NCBI RefSeq assembly: GCF_003664585.1
Contig: NZ_RCHI01000003.1
Span: 124,001-188,000, forward strand
DNA: 64,000 nucleotides
Direction: 5' to 3'
Source: Paenirhodobacter hankyongi
GTDB taxonomy: Bacteria; Pseudomonadota; Alphaproteobacteria; Rhodobacterales; Rhodobacteraceae
Made by a program: the position numbers and the translations under genes. Within the stretch, counting starts at the first letter, position 1. Every line of letters starts with the position of its first letter. Shown here in pieces: positions 8,867 through 17,967 of this stretch. The notes beneath the pieces are model-generated. The model was not told where the DNA came from. It ran no database searches and saw nothing but the letters and a program-made list of their open reading frames with translations.

Positions 8867-9646
8867 ATGAAGATCGCGACGTTCAACATCAACGGCATCA
8901 AGGCGCGCGCCGAGGCGCTCGTCACCTGGCTGCGCGAGGCCGAGCCTGACCTTGTCGCGCTGCAGGAGATCAAGTCGACCGACGAGGCCTTCCCGCACGA
9001 GATCTTCGAGGGGCTGGGCTATTTCATCGAGACGCACGGGCAGAAAAGCTTCAACGGCGTCGCGCTGCTCTCGAAGCTGCCGCTCGAGGATGTCGAGCGC
9101 GGGTTGCCGGGCGATGACGCCGACGAGCAGGCGCGCTGGATCGAGGCGACGGTGGTCGGCAAGCGCGCGGTGCGGTTCTGCGGGCTCTACCTGCCGAACG
9201 GCAACCCGGCGCCGGGGCCGAAATACGACTACAAGCTGGCCTGGATGGAGCGGATGCGCGCCCGCGCGGCCGAGCTGCTGGCAAGCGAGGAGCCGGTAAT
9301 CCTTGCGGGCGATTACAACGTCATCCCGCAAGACGAGGACGCGGCCAGGCCCGAGGCCTGGCGCGAGGATGCGCTCGCCCTGCCCGACAGCCGGGCGGCC
9401 TTCCGCCGGATCGTGAACCTCGGCTATACCGACGCCTTCCGCGCCGAGGTCGAGGGGCCCGGGCATTACACCTTCTGGGATTACCAGGCGGGTGCATGGC
9501 AGCGGAACAACGGCATCCGCATCGACCACATGCTGCTCAGCCCGCAGGCCGCCGACCTGCTGCGCGGCGTCACCATCGACAAGGAGATCCGCGGCCGCGA
9601 CAAGCCCTCGGACCATGTGCCGCTGGTGATCGAGCTTGACGCCTGA
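8867..9646 (+). CDS. xthA: Exodeoxyribonuclease III (AP endonuclease)
   Basis: A 259-residue EEP-fold nuclease for base-excision repair: 3'-5' exonuclease, 3'-phosphatase and class II AP endonuclease. Motifs in order: FNINGIKAR at the N-terminus, LQEIKS (metal-binding Glu), GLYLPNG, GDYNVIP (catalytic Asp/Asn pair), RIDHMLLS and the C-terminal SDHVPLVIEL with the catalytic His. An AAAGGGAGG Shine-Dalgarno precedes the ATG. Length matches E. coli ExoIII (268 aa). Confidence 0.95.
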   Translation: MKIATFNINGIKARAEALVTWLREAEPDLVALQEIKSTDEAFPHEIFEGLGYFIETHGQKSFNGVALLSKLPLEDVERGLPGDDADEQARWIEATVVGKRAVRFCGLYLPNGNPAPGPKYDYKLAWMERMRARAAELLASEEPVILAGDYNVIPQDEDAARPEAWREDALALPDSRAAFRRIVNLGYTDAFRAEVEGPGHYTFWDYQAGAWQRNNGIRIDHMLLSPQAADLLRGVTIDKEIRGRDKPSDHVPLVIELDA

Positions 9647-9713
9647 GCGCTGACGCAACGTCATTTCCCGTTGCGCCCCTCCCCGCGGCACAGTGCCCGC
9701 AGGGAGGACCACA

Positions 9714-10283
9714 ATGACAGAGAGACCAATCAGCCGGTTTCCGGTGCCGTCACTGGCATCGCTGCCGCAAGACATCCGCGCGCGGATCGAGGCCGTGGCC
9801 GAAAAGGCGGGCTTCGTGCCGAACATCTTTCTGGCGCTCGCGCACCGGCCCGACGAGTTCCGCGCCTTCTTCGCCTATCACGACGCGCTGATGGAGCGCG
9901 ACAGCGGGCTGAGCGTGGGCGAGCGCGAGATGATCGTGGTGGCGACAAGCGCGGCGAACGAGTGCCAGTATTGCGTTGTCGCCCATGGCGCGATCGTGCG
10001 GATCCGCACGAAGAACCGCATCCTCGCCGATCAGCTCGCCACGAACTGGCGCAAGGCCGACATCACGCCCCGGCAGCGCGCCATGCTGGCTTTCGCGCTG
10101 AAGGTGAGCACGCGGGCGCAGGAGGTGGACGAGGCCGATTATGCCGCGCTCCACGCCCATGGCTTCAGCGACGACGACATCTGGGACATCGGCGCGATCA
10201 CCGCCTTCTTCGGGCTGTCGAACCGGCTGGTGAACATGGCCTCGATCCGCGCGAACGCGGAATTCTTCGCGATGGGGCGCTGA
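9714..10283 (+). CDS. Peroxidase-related AhpD/carboxymuconolactone decarboxylase-family protein
   Basis: A 189-residue alkylhydroperoxidase D-like protein. The CMD-fold redox centre ECQYCVVAH (Cys84, Cys87, His91) matches the CxxCxxxH of AhpD-like peroxidase-related enzymes, which are proposed to act with thioredoxin-like partners. The ATG (MTERPISRF) is preceded by GGAGG at a good distance; an upstream ATG at 9693 lacks one. A repeat hairpin follows the stop. The physiological substrate is unknown. Confidence 0.9.
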   Translation: MTERPISRFPVPSLASLPQDIRARIEAVAEKAGFVPNIFLALAHRPDEFRAFFAYHDALMERDSGLSVGEREMIVVATSAANECQYCVVAHGAIVRIRTKNRILADQLATNWRKADITPRQRAMLAFALKVSTRAQEVDEADYAALHAHGFSDDDIWDIGAITAFFGLSNRLVNMASIRANAEFFAMGR

Positions 10284-10310
10284 GGCCGGGCCCTTCGGGG
10301 CCGGCGGCGC

Positions 10311-10377
10311 GAGGGGGCGCCGCCCCCTCTTTTGCCATGCGGCAAAATTCACCCCCGAGGTCTTTCGGCCAGGAAGA
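10311..10377 (+). repeat. Dispersed intergenic repeat, copy 2
   Basis: GAGGGGGCGCCGCCCCCTC hairpin, then a TTTTGCC-atg-CGGCAAAA palindrome, then TTCACCCCCGAGGTCTTTCGGCCAGGAAG. It is in the sense of the upstream gene and begins 28 nt after its stop; an additional GC-rich TTCG-loop hairpin (10285-10305) precedes it. The remaining stretch to 10532 holds the leader of the next gene and no other feature that I can support. Confidence 0.75.
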
Positions 10378-10532
10378 ACGGCCCGGGAAGCGTGGCGTCT
10401 GCGCCGCAAAATCCGGCATGAGCGCAAGGGTTTGGGCATCGCACGCGCTGACGCATTGACCGGCGCGGGCTGCGGGTGCAGCGTGAGGACGAAACCATTT
10501 CGCACCCGCAGCATCGACGATGGAGACCCGCG

Positions 10533-12215
10533 ATGGAGATGATCCTTGGCTTCCTGCAAGGCCTGTCGGGCGTCGCGCTCGGCACCGCGGCGCTGTCGCT
10601 GGCGGGGGCGCTCGGCCTGCTTCTGGGCGGGCTGAGCTGGCGCGGCGTCGGGCTCGGCATCGGCGGCGTGCTGTTTGCCGGCATCTTCGTCGGCCATCTC
10701 GCCTCCGTCGCGGGGTTGAAATTCGACGGCGCGATGATCGAGTTCATCCGCGAATTCGGGCTGATCCTTTTTGTCTTCACGATCGGCATCCAGGTCGGGC
10801 CCGGCTTCTTCTCGACGCTGCAGAAATCGGGGCTGCAGCTGAACCTGATCGCCGCGGCGATCGTCGCTCTGGGCGTTCTGGTGACGCTCGGCCTGCATGC
10901 GCTGACCTCGGTGCCGGTGCCGGCGCTGGTCGGGCTGATGTCGGGGGCGGTGACCAATACCCCCGGGCTCGGCGCCGCGACGCAGGTGCTGAAAGACATC
11001 GGCGCCGATACCGCGACACTGTCGCAGCCGGGGCTTGGCTATGCCGTGGCCTACCCCTTCGGCATCCTCGGCATCCTCACCTCGATGCTGCTGGTTCGCG
11101 CCGTGCTGAAGATCCGCATCGAGGCCGAGGAAGCCGCCTTCGACGCCACCCGCGCGCGCGGCGCGGCCGAGCTGCCCTCGCTCAACCTGCGGGTGCGCAA
11201 CCCCAACCTCGACGGGCTGCGGCTTGGCGAGGTGCCCGATCTCTACGACGCGGGCGTGGTGGTGTCGCGCCTGCGCAAGGGCGACGAGCTGCTTCATCCG
11301 ACGCGCGACACGGTGCTGAACCTCGGCGACGTGCTGCACCTCGTGGGCCCCGCACCGAAACTGCATGCGATGGAGCTGATCCTGGGCGAGCGCGCCGAAA
11401 GCGCGCTGACCACGACGAAGGGCACGCGCCTCACCTGGGAGCGGATCGCCGTGACCGAGAAGAAGGCGCTTGGCCGGCACATCCGCGACTTCGGGCTCGA
11501 GGCGCACAACGTCACCATCTCGCGGGTGATGCGCGCGGGCACCGAGGTGCCGGCGGATGGCGCCCTGACGCTGCAATTCGGCGACATCCTGACCGTTGTC
11601 GGCGGCAAGGAGGAGATCGCCGCGGCGCGCCCGCTCTTCGGCAATCAGGCGAAGAGCCTCGAGAACGTGCAGTTCTCGGCGGTGTTCATCGGCATCGTGC
11701 TGGGCGTGCTGGTGGGCTCGGTGCCGATCCTGGTGCCGGGGCTGCCGGCGCCGCTGAAACTTGGTCTTGCGGGCGGGCCGCTCGTGGTGGCGATCGTGCT
11801 GTCGCGCATCGGCTTCCTCGGCCCCTTCGTGTTCTTCATGCCGCCGGTCGCGAACCACGCGCTGCGCGAACTCGGCATCGTGCTCTTCCTCGCCGCGGTG
11901 GGGCTGAAGGCGGGCGACAGCTTCCTCGCCACGCTCATTCATGGCGACGGGCTGGTGTGGATGCTCTATGGCGCGATCATCACGCTGGTGCCGCTGCTGA
12001 TCGTGGGATTTGCCGCGCGGATGGTCTGGAAAGTGAACTACCTCAGCCTGAGCGGGGTTCTGGCCGGCTCGATGACCGACCCGCCGGCACTCGCCTTCGC
12101 GAATGCGATGGCGCCGAATTCCGCGGCGCAGTCGATCGGCTATGCCGCGGTCTATCCGCTGGTGATGTGCCTGCGCATCCTTGCGCCGCAGGTGCTGGTG
12201 CTGCTGCTGATGTAA
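10533..12215 (+). CDS. AspT/YidE-type putative transporter with two TrkA-C domains
   Basis: A 560-residue inner-membrane protein of the aspartate:alanine exchanger superfamily (YidE/YbjL/AspT). Two hydrophobic halves of about five to six helices each flank a cytosolic region (about residues 205-380) holding two TrkA-C-like (RCK-C) modules. Both halves carry the internal repeat signature: MSGAVTNTPGLGAA in the first and GSMTDPPALAFAN in the second, the duplicated motif typical of the family. The start ATG at 10533 has GGAGA upstream. The substrate is unknown; dicarboxylates or amino acids are only guesses. Confidence 0.88.
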   Translation: MEMILGFLQGLSGVALGTAALSLAGALGLLLGGLSWRGVGLGIGGVLFAGIFVGHLASVAGLKFDGAMIEFIREFGLILFVFTIGIQVGPGFFSTLQKSGLQLNLIAAAIVALGVLVTLGLHALTSVPVPALVGLMSGAVTNTPGLGAATQVLKDIGADTATLSQPGLGYAVAYPFGILGILTSMLLVRAVLKIRIEAEEAAFDATRARGAAELPSLNLRVRNPNLDGLRLGEVPDLYDAGVVVSRLRKGDELLHPTRDTVLNLGDVLHLVGPAPKLHAMELILGERAESALTTTKGTRLTWERIAVTEKKALGRHIRDFGLEAHNVTISRVMRAGTEVPADGALTLQFGDILTVVGGKEEIAAARPLFGNQAKSLENVQFSAVFIGIVLGVLVGSVPILVPGLPAPLKLGLAGGPLVVAIVLSRIGFLGPFVFFMPPVANHALRELGIVLFLAAVGLKAGDSFLATLIHGDGLVWMLYGAIITLVPLLIVGFAARMVWKVNYLSLSGVLAGSMTDPPALAFANAMAPNSAAQSIGYAAVYPLVMCLRILAPQVLVLLLM

Positions 12216-12232
12216 GGGGGGCGCTGCCCCCC
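12216..12232 (+). terminator. Hairpin-only copy of the intergenic repeat, probable terminator
   Basis: GGGGGGC-GCT-GCCCCCC starting one base after the transporter stop codon. It is the hairpin half of the dispersed repeat without the CCCCCGAGGTATTT tail. It probably separates the convergent transporter and DUF815 genes. Confidence 0.5.
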
Positions 12233-12260
12233 TGCCCGGTCAGGGCCGCGGCGCCGTCGG

Positions 12261-13097
12261 TCAGAGCGCGAGACCGCGCCGACCGGCCAGATCAGTGAAG
12301 AACTGCCAGGCCACGCGCCCCGAGCGCGAGCCGCGGGTGCGATACCATTCCGTCGCCTCGGCGCGCAGCACCTCGGGGGCGATCTCGACACCATGGGCCG
12401 CGCAATAGCCTTCGATCATCGCGAAGAACTCGTCCTGATCGCAGGAATGGAAGCCCAGCCACAGCCCGAAACGGTCAGACAGCGAGACCTTCTCCTCGAC
12501 CGCTTCCGAGGGATTGATCGCGCTCGAGCGTTCGTTCTCGATCATGTCGCGCGGCATCAGGTGGCGCCGGTTCGAGGTGGCATAGAGGATCACATTCGCC
12601 GGCCGCCCCTCGATGCCGCCATCGAGCACCGCCTTCAGCGACTTGTAGTGCTGATCGTCATGGCTGAAGCTGAGATCGTCGCAGAACAGCACGAAGCGCT
12701 GCCCCGAGGCCCGCAGATGCGCCATCAGCCGGTTGACCGAGGGCAGATCCTCGCGCGCAAGCTCGACGAGCTTGAGGGCCAGCCCCTGGCGCAGCGCCTC
12801 GGCATGAACCGCCTTGACGAGCGAGCTTTTCCCCATGCCGCGCGCGCCCCACAGCAGGGCGTTGTTCGCCGCCGCGCCGCGGGCGAATTGCAGCGTGTTC
12901 GCCAGAAGCGTGTCGCGCGCCCGGTCGATGCCGCGCAGAAGCGACAGATCGACCCGGTTCACCGCCGCCACCGGCACCAGACGGTCGGGCGCGGTCTGCC
13001 ACACGAAGGCGTCGGCCGCGCCGAAATCCGGGGCAGGCGCAGCCGCCGGCGCGAGGCGCTCGAGCGCCTCGGCGATACGCAGCAGCGGATCGGTCAT
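12261..13097 (-). CDS. DUF815-family P-loop ATPase
   Basis: A 278-residue AAA-like ATPase. Walker A is [13 protein letters not shown] (near residues 78-90), Walker B-like [10 protein letters not shown] follows about 50 residues later, and the sensor-type [12 protein letters not shown] motif and [17 protein letters not shown] segment match proteins annotated as DUF815. The protein is soluble. Its ATG overlaps the tatC stop (ATGA), so it is translated with tatC as the last gene of a tatA-tatB-tatC-DUF815 operon. A role in Tat export or quality control is only inferred from position. Confidence 0.9.
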   Translation of the reverse strand: MTDPLLRIAEALERLAPAAAPAPDFGAADAFVWQTAPDRLVPVAAVNRVDLSLLRGIDRARDTLLANTLQFARGAAANNALLWGARGMGKSSLVKAVHAEALRQGLALKLVELAREDLPSVNRLMAHLRASGQRFVLFCDDLSFSHDDQHYKSLKAVLDGGIEGRPANVILYATSNRRHLMPRDMIENERSSAINPSEAVEEKVSLSDRFGLWLGFHSCDQDEFFAMIEGYCAAHGVEIAPEVLRAEATEWYRTRGSRSGRVAWQFFTDLAGRRGLAL

Positions 13098-13936
13098 TCG
13101 CCGTCTTCCTCGTCCTCGACCCAGGTGCCGTCGGCGCGCATCTGCGCCTCGCGCTTGCGCTCCATCCGCCGCACGAGGAAGATCGAGACCTCGTAAAGCG
13201 GGTAGATCGCGGAAAACAGCATGCTCTGGCTGATGACATCGGGCGGCGTTGCAATCGCACAGACGATCAGGATCACCACGATTGCATATTTGCGCACGCT
13301 GGCCAGCCCCGCCGAGGACACGAGCCCTGCCTTGCCCATCAGCGTGAGCAACACCGGCAGCTGGAAGCAGATGCCGAAAGCGATGATGAACTTCATCGTC
13401 AGAGACAGGTATTCCTGAACAGAGCCCTGAAACCCGATCGCGGCAAGATGGTTGGTGGCCTCGCCCTCCGGCGTCATCGGCCCCTGCTGGAACCCGAGGA
13501 AGAACGAGAAGGCCATCGGCAGGATGAAGAAATAGGCAAAGCCCGCGCCGATGGCGAACATCACCGGCGAGGCGAACAGAAACGGCAGGAAGGCCCGCTT
13601 CTCGGACTTGTAGAGCCCCGGCGCCACGAAGCGCCACAGCTGGTAGGCGATCACCGGAAAGCTCAGCACGAAGCCGCCGAAGAAAGAGATGTTGATCGCG
13701 ACGAAGAAGCCTTCCTGCAGCTTGATCAGGTAAAGGCCGCATTGCTGGCCGCGGTCTGCGAGTGCAACGCAGATCGGCTGCGTCAGGAAGTTGAAGACCG
13801 GCTGCCAGAAGGTATAGCAAACCACCATCGCCGCGACAAACGCGAGAAGCGAATAGAGGATGCGGGTGCGCAGTTCGGCCAGATGCTCGATCAGCGGGGC
13901 GGCGGAATCGTCGATCTCGTCCTGAGCGGTGCTCAT
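13094..13936 (-). CDS. tatC: Sec-independent protein translocase subunit TatC
   Basis: A 280-residue integral membrane protein, the twin-arginine signal receptor of the Tat translocon. It opens with [18 protein letters not shown] (family HLxELRxR motif) and has six hydrophobic segments, including the [26 protein letters not shown] region that forms part of the signal-binding site. A charged acidic tail follows the last helix. It overlaps both neighbours by 4 nt. Confidence 0.97.
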   Translation of the reverse strand: MSTAQDEIDDSAAPLIEHLAELRTRILYSLLAFVAAMVVCYTFWQPVFNFLTQPICVALADRGQQCGLYLIKLQEGFFVAINISFFGGFVLSFPVIAYQLWRFVAPGLYKSEKRAFLPFLFASPVMFAIGAGFAYFFILPMAFSFFLGFQQGPMTPEGEATNHLAAIGFQGSVQEYLSLTMKFIIAFGICFQLPVLLTLMGKAGLVSSAGLASVRKYAIVVILIVCAIATPPDVISQSMLFSAIYPLYEVSIFLVRRMERKREAQMRADGTWVEDEEDGE

Positions 13937-14403
13937 GCCTTCCCCTTCTCTTCCTCGCCCGTCGGCACGGACGGGGCCGCGTCGGCCGGGGCCGCCGGGG
14001 TCACGGGAGCCCGAGGCGGATCCATCTCCGGTTCGAACTCCGCTTCCGCGGCATCAAGCTCGGCGGCAAGCTCCGGATCTGGCTGCAGCGCGGCAGGGGC
14101 CGCGGCTTTCACCGTGCCCGGCAGCTTCGGATCCCATTTCTCGAATTTCTCGGTGGCGCGTTCGAGCGCCTCGAGACCGAGCGATTTCTTCGAGGCGATG
14201 CCCTTCAGATCCGAGGCGACGTCGTTCAGCCCCGTCTCCTTCGCGGCATCCTCCATCGCGCGGCTGAACTCTCGCGCCATCTGACGCGCCCGTGCAGTCA
14301 GCCGCCCGAGCGTGTGGAACATCGCGGGAAGGTCCTTCGGGCCCACCACGACCAGCGCCACGACGCCGATCAGCAACAGCTCACTCCAACCGATATCCAG
14401 CAT
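13933..14403 (-). CDS. tatB: Sec-independent protein translocase subunit TatB
   Basis: A 156-residue protein with the TatB N-terminus [26 protein letters not shown] (hydrophobic helix, hinge, then amphipathic helix around [14 protein letters not shown]) and a long acidic, Pro/Ala-rich cytosolic tail. TatB works with TatC in Tat substrate recognition. It overlaps tatC (ATGA) and lies 25 nt after tatA. Confidence 0.96.
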   Translation of the reverse strand: MLDIGWSELLLIGVVALVVVGPKDLPAMFHTLGRLTARARQMAREFSRAMEDAAKETGLNDVASDLKGIASKKSLGLEALERATEKFEKWDPKLPGTVKAAAPAALQPDPELAAELDAAEAEFEPEMDPPRAPVTPAAPADAAPSVPTGEEEKGKA

Positions 14404-14428
14404 GGCCTCTACGCCCCGGCCGGACGGC

Positions 14429-14659
14429 TCAGGCCTTGTCCTTGTCCGCGGGAGCCGAGGTCGGCGCCGGCGTCACGTCGCGCGCCTCGTCCGCCTTGGC
14501 GTCCTCGATCTCCTTGGCGCCGTCGTTCACACCCTTCTTGAAGGCAGTGATCCCCTTGCCGACTTCGCCCATCAGCGACGAGACCTTGCCCTTGCCGAAG
14601 AGCACGAGCACGACGACGGCGATCAGAAGAAGGCCGGGAAGGCCGATGTTGTTGAGCAT
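14429..14659 (-). CDS. tatA: Sec-independent protein translocase subunit TatA
   Basis: A 76-residue pore-forming Tat subunit: one N-terminal helix (MLNNIGLPGLLLIAVVVLVL), the FGKGK hinge and an amphipathic helix with MGEVGKGITAFKKG, then an acidic tail. The ATG at 14659 gives the family length and has a GGAGACTGAA sequence upstream; the frame is open further upstream but without a good start. It is the first gene of the tat operon, divergent from marC across 160 nt in which I see no clear promoter. Confidence 0.95.
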   Translation of the reverse strand: MLNNIGLPGLLLIAVVVLVLFGKGKVSSLMGEVGKGITAFKKGVNDGAKEIEDAKADEARDVTPAPTSAPADKDKA

Positions 14660-14819
14660 TTCAGTCTCCAGCTGGTGCGGGAGGGCCGCACCTGAATTAG
14701 TGTCCTTGGCAACTTTTACGGGCTGCGCGGGGGCAATCAAAGACCGATTCCGCGAGATCACGCAAGTTTTTGTGTGCGCGCCCATGGAACGCCCGAAATC
14801 CGCGCGCTACCATGCCGCC

Positions 14820-15455
14820 ATGACCTCCGCCGAGACCGTCACCGCCTTCGTCACCCTCTTCGTCGTGGTCGATCCGATCGGCCTCGCGCCGCTGTTCATC
14901 GCGCTGACCCGCGGGATGACGGCACGGGCGCGGCTGAAAGTGGGGCTGCGCGCGCTGATCATCGCGGCGATCCTGCTCACGCTCTTCGGGCTTTTCGGCG
15001 ACAAGCTGCTTGAGGGAATCGGCATCTCGATGCCCGCCTTCCGCATCGCGGGTGGCGTGCTTTTGTTCCTCACTGCACTCGACATGCTGTTCGAGCGACG
15101 CACCGAGCGGCGTGAAGGGCAGTCAGCCGAGCCCCATACCGACGATCCCTCGGTCTTCCCGCTGGCGACGCCGCTGATCGCGGGCCCGGGCGCGATGGCG
15201 ACGATGATTCTGCTGGCCGGCGCGCCCGGATCGGACACGGTGCATCTGGTCTTCGTGCATCTGGTGATGCTTGCGGTGCTGGCCTGCGTCCTTGCGATGT
15301 TCCTGATCGCCACCCCGCTCGAGCGGCTTCTGGGCCGCACCGGCACGATGGTGGTGACGCGGCTTCTGGGCATGCTGCTGGCCGCGCTGGCGGTGCAGTT
15401 CATCCTCGACGGGCTGCGCGGCTCGGGACTGCTCGGGCCGTTCTTCGGCCGCTGA
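14820..15455 (+). CDS. MarC-family integral membrane protein
   Basis: A 211-residue MarC/YhgN-type membrane protein with about six hydrophobic helices. The N-terminus contains FVVVDPIGLAPLFIALT, and the second half has FPLATPLIAGPGAMATMILL; these paired DPxG/PLxxGPG motifs define the family. Function of the family is unsettled. Starts at 14784 and 14820 are both possible; the second fits the family N-terminus. Neither has a strong Shine-Dalgarno. Confidence 0.9.
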   Translation: MTSAETVTAFVTLFVVVDPIGLAPLFIALTRGMTARARLKVGLRALIIAAILLTLFGLFGDKLLEGIGISMPAFRIAGGVLLFLTALDMLFERRTERREGQSAEPHTDDPSVFPLATPLIAGPGAMATMILLAGAPGSDTVHLVFVHLVMLAVLACVLAMFLIATPLERLLGRTGTMVVTRLLGMLLAALAVQFILDGLRGSGLLGPFFGR

Positions 15456-15506
15456 GGGGATGACAGGGGCGTCCCCGCCCCCTACATCCGGCAGACAGGA
15501 GGCCCC

Positions 15507-16082
15507 ATGAGCGACTTCTCTCCGAACCTCGTCTATCTCGCGCTGCTGCTGGCCGTGCTTGCGGGCTATTTCCTCACCGCCTTCCGCCGCCATCCGGCGC
15601 GCAGCCTGCAACAGCTCATGGTCTGGGCGCTGATCGTGCTGGGCCTCGTCGCGGTCTTCGGCATGTGGGGCGACATCCGCAAGAGCTTCGTGCCGCAGCA
15701 ATCGGTGATGACCGGCGGGCGGATCGAGGCGCCGCTCGGCCCCGACGGGCATTATTACCTCACCGCGGAGGTGAACGGCGTGCCTGTGCGCTTCGTCGTC
15801 GACACCGGGGCGAGCGACATCGTGCTGACCCGGCGCGATGCGGAGCGCGCCGGCATCGACACCGCAGGGCTTGCCTTCATCGGCAGCGCCAATACCGCGA
15901 ACGGCACCGTCGCCACCGCCCAGGTGCGGATCGAGACGATGGATCTCGGCCCGATCCACGACCGCAACCTGCGCGCCGTGGTGAACCGCGCAGACATGGA
16001 CAGCTCGCTGATGGGGATGAGCTATCTGACCCGCTTCGCGAAGGTGGAATTCGACCGCGACCGGCTGGTGCTGACGCGCTGA
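15507..16082 (+). CDS. Membrane-anchored retropepsin-like aspartic protease (TIGR02281 type)
   Basis: A 191-residue clan AA aspartic protease with two N-terminal hydrophobic segments (about residues 7-25 and 37-55) and a periplasmic single-lobe protease domain. The active-site motif FVVDTGASDIVLT has Asp99; the second signature GMSYLTRFAKVEFDRDRLVL ends the protein. The fold is related to the Rickettsia APRc and retroviral proteases, which dimerise. An AGGAGG Shine-Dalgarno precedes the ATG. Confidence 0.88.
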   Translation: MSDFSPNLVYLALLLAVLAGYFLTAFRRHPARSLQQLMVWALIVLGLVAVFGMWGDIRKSFVPQQSVMTGGRIEAPLGPDGHYYLTAEVNGVPVRFVVDTGASDIVLTRRDAERAGIDTAGLAFIGSANTANGTVATAQVRIETMDLGPIHDRNLRAVVNRADMDSSLMGMSYLTRFAKVEFDRDRLVLTR

Positions 16083-16098
16083 GGCGGAAACCCGCCGG

Positions 16099-16126
16099 GG
16101 GCGCGGGCCGGGGCTTGCCCGCGCCC
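16099..16126 (+). terminator. GC-rich hairpin after the aspartic protease gene
   Basis: Ten-base inverted repeat GGGCGCGGGC / GCCCGCGCCC with an 8-nt loop, 16 nt after the stop codon. No T-run follows, so Rho-independent activity is uncertain. Confidence 0.4.
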
Positions 16127-16171
16127 GCGCCACGCCTATCGTCTGGCCGAGCTTCGCAAAGGACGCCACAG

Positions 16172-16651
16172 ATGACCCGCAAGACCCGCCTTCTTCCCCT
16201 CCTCGTCGCCGGCCTCGTGCTGGCCGGCTGCGTCACCGAGACCGAGGCCGGCGGCAGCACCGCGGGCAGCGTGCGGGTCTCGGACAAGGCACCGATCGTG
16301 ATCTTCAATGACGACGGCGGCAATGTGGCGGGCTATATCGCGCGGCGCAACCAGCTCGAGCGGTCGGGTCGCCGGGTCGAGATCCGCGGCTATTGCGCCT
16401 CGGCCTGCACGATGCTGACGACGCTGCCCAATGCCTGCCTCGGGCCGAAATCGGTGATGGCCTTCCACGCGCCGCATTTCATCGGCACCAACATCCCGGC
16501 GACGATGATGATCGGGCTGATGGGCAATTACTACCGCAACGGCGTGCTGAAGAAATGGAACAGCACCTGGAGCAAGTCGCTGAAGATGACCAAGATCTCG
16601 GCGCGCGAATATGTCCGGCTCGATCCGCAGACGAAGCTCTGCGCGCGTTAG
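16172..16651 (+). CDS. Lipoprotein with ClpP-like (COG3904-type) active-site motif
   Basis: A 159-residue predicted lipoprotein: signal peptide with lipobox VLAGC (Cys20 would be lipidated). The mature part contains IRGYCASACTMLTT (Ser77) and AFHAPHF (His99), an arrangement like the ClpP/crotonase-type periplasmic proteins of COG3904, where a SAC serine and a downstream histidine form the putative catalytic pair. Enzymatic activity is not shown. Its stop overlaps the convergent corA stop by 3 nt. Confidence 0.8.
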   Translation: MTRKTRLLPLLVAGLVLAGCVTETEAGGSTAGSVRVSDKAPIVIFNDDGGNVAGYIARRNQLERSGRRVEIRGYCASACTMLTTLPNACLGPKSVMAFHAPHFIGTNIPATMMIGLMGNYYRNGVLKKWNSTWSKSLKMTKISAREYVRLDPQTKLCAR

Positions 16652-17616
16652 AGCCAGTCCTTCCACTTGAAGAAGGCCCAGGTGCCAAGCGCCGAGGCGA
16701 TCATCAGCCCGATCGCGAAGGGATAGCCCCAGGGCTTGTCGAGTTCGGGCATGACGGCAAAGTTCATCCCGTACATCGAGGCGATCAGCGTCGGCGGCAT
16801 GAAGAGCGCGGCGACCACCGAGACGATCCGCACCGTGGTGTTCTGCGCCAGGTTGATCATGCCGAGCGTCGCGTCGACCGAGAGCGACACGCGCGAGGAC
16901 AGGAAGTCGCCATGCACCGCGAGCGAGCCGATGTCCCGGATCTGGCCCTTGATGATCGTGTGCAGGTCCTTGCCCTGCGGATGGGTGGCCAGCGTCTGGT
17001 CATAGAACGACAGAGCGCGTTCGAGCGTCAGCAGCGCCAGCCGGATCCGGCCCAGCAATTCGCCCTGCCGCCCGACCTCGCCAAGCGCATGCTGCAGCTC
17101 GTCGGGGCTCGCGTCGCCCAGCACATGGACCGAGACCGAGTCGAGCCCGCGCCCGATGCCCTCGAGCAGGTCGGCCTGGCGCGCCACGATCTCCTCGATC
17201 AGGCCAAGGAAGATCCGCTCGGGCGAGGTGCAGCCGGCGGTCGAGCGGTCGGCACGCTCGGGATAGGTCTCGAACGAGCGCGGCGCGTGGTGGCGCACCG
17301 TCACCAGCCGCTCGGGCGTCAGGATGAAGGTGACCGGGCCCGAGATGTGGCGCCCGTCGGGCGTCTGGCCGGGCACGACGACGGTCATGAAATCCGAGCC
17401 GTCCTCGCGGTAGAGCCGGTTCGAGATCTCGATCTCTTCCATGTCAGCGAGGGTCGGCACCTCGATGCCCAGCCCAGAGACCGCCGCGATCTGGCTGTCG
17501 AGCGGTCGATAGAGGTCGATCCAGAGCGCATGCGCAATCTGCGAGCCGGGCGCCATCGGCGTCTCCTGGCCCATCCGCGCAAGCCCGCGTGTTCCGGCAG
17601 TGAAGGCGTGCAGCAT
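16648..17616 (-). CDS. corA: CorA-family magnesium/divalent cation transporter
   Basis: A 322-residue CorA-type channel. A long cytosolic alpha/beta funnel domain is followed by a long helix and two C-terminal transmembrane helices; the first ends with the selectivity motif YGMNF and the C-terminus is basic/aromatic (FFKWKDWL). The ATG at 17616 has GAGGT upstream. It is convergent with the lipoprotein gene. Substrate could be Mg2+, Co2+ or Zn2+ within this family. Confidence 0.93.
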   Translation of the reverse strand: MLHAFTAGTRGLARMGQETPMAPGSQIAHALWIDLYRPLDSQIAAVSGLGIEVPTLADMEEIEISNRLYREDGSDFMTVVVPGQTPDGRHISGPVTFILTPERLVTVRHHAPRSFETYPERADRSTAGCTSPERIFLGLIEEIVARQADLLEGIGRGLDSVSVHVLGDASPDELQHALGEVGRQGELLGRIRLALLTLERALSFYDQTLATHPQGKDLHTIIKGQIRDIGSLAVHGDFLSSRVSLSVDATLGMINLAQNTTVRIVSVVAALFMPPTLIASMYGMNFAVMPELDKPWGYPFAIGLMIASALGTWAFFKWKDWL

Positions 17617-17816
17617 GGCGGACCTCTTCGCGTGCTTCGCCCCTTGGGTATCGGCCCGGGCGCGGGAAAATCAACCCCCTGCGCAGGGGCAAGCCGCGAA
17701 GCCGCGCGAAAGTCGCACCCCTGCCCGGTTTTTGCCGCATTCCGCCGGTAGCCGGAAAACGTCCCGCATCGCGGCCGGCGCAGAACGCCCGGCAAGGCCC
17801 GCACCCGGAGGAGCGC

Positions 17817-17927
17817 ATGACCTACCTGAGCTTCGACACCATCGCCCTTCTGGTCATCGCCGTGGCCGCCGTGAACGAGCTGCTGCGCCGCCTGCGCCCT
17901 GCCCCGCGCGCGCCGAAATCGGCCTGA
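17817..17927 (+). CDS. Small single-pass membrane protein, 36 residues
   Basis: A short frame of 36 codons plus stop preceded by a near-perfect Shine-Dalgarno (GGAGGAG, 4 nt from the ATG). The peptide starts MTYLSFDTIALLVIAVAAVNE, a single hydrophobic helix, and ends with a basic tail (LLRRLRPAPRAPKSA). A terminator-like hairpin with a T-rich tail follows 40 nt later, so this looks like a real monocistronic unit. Function unknown. The gap 17617-17816 holds the divergent leaders of corA and this gene. Confidence 0.65.
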   Translation: MTYLSFDTIALLVIAVAAVNELLRRLRPAPRAPKSA

Positions 17928-17967
17928 GCCACGGCACAGCAACGCCGGCGCCGTCATCCTCATCTGT

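Noticed and set aside
10520-12298. Second long frame on the same strand as the YidE-type transporter
   Set aside because: Arg/Gly-rich, no membrane helices; the other frame carries the conserved transporter motifs.
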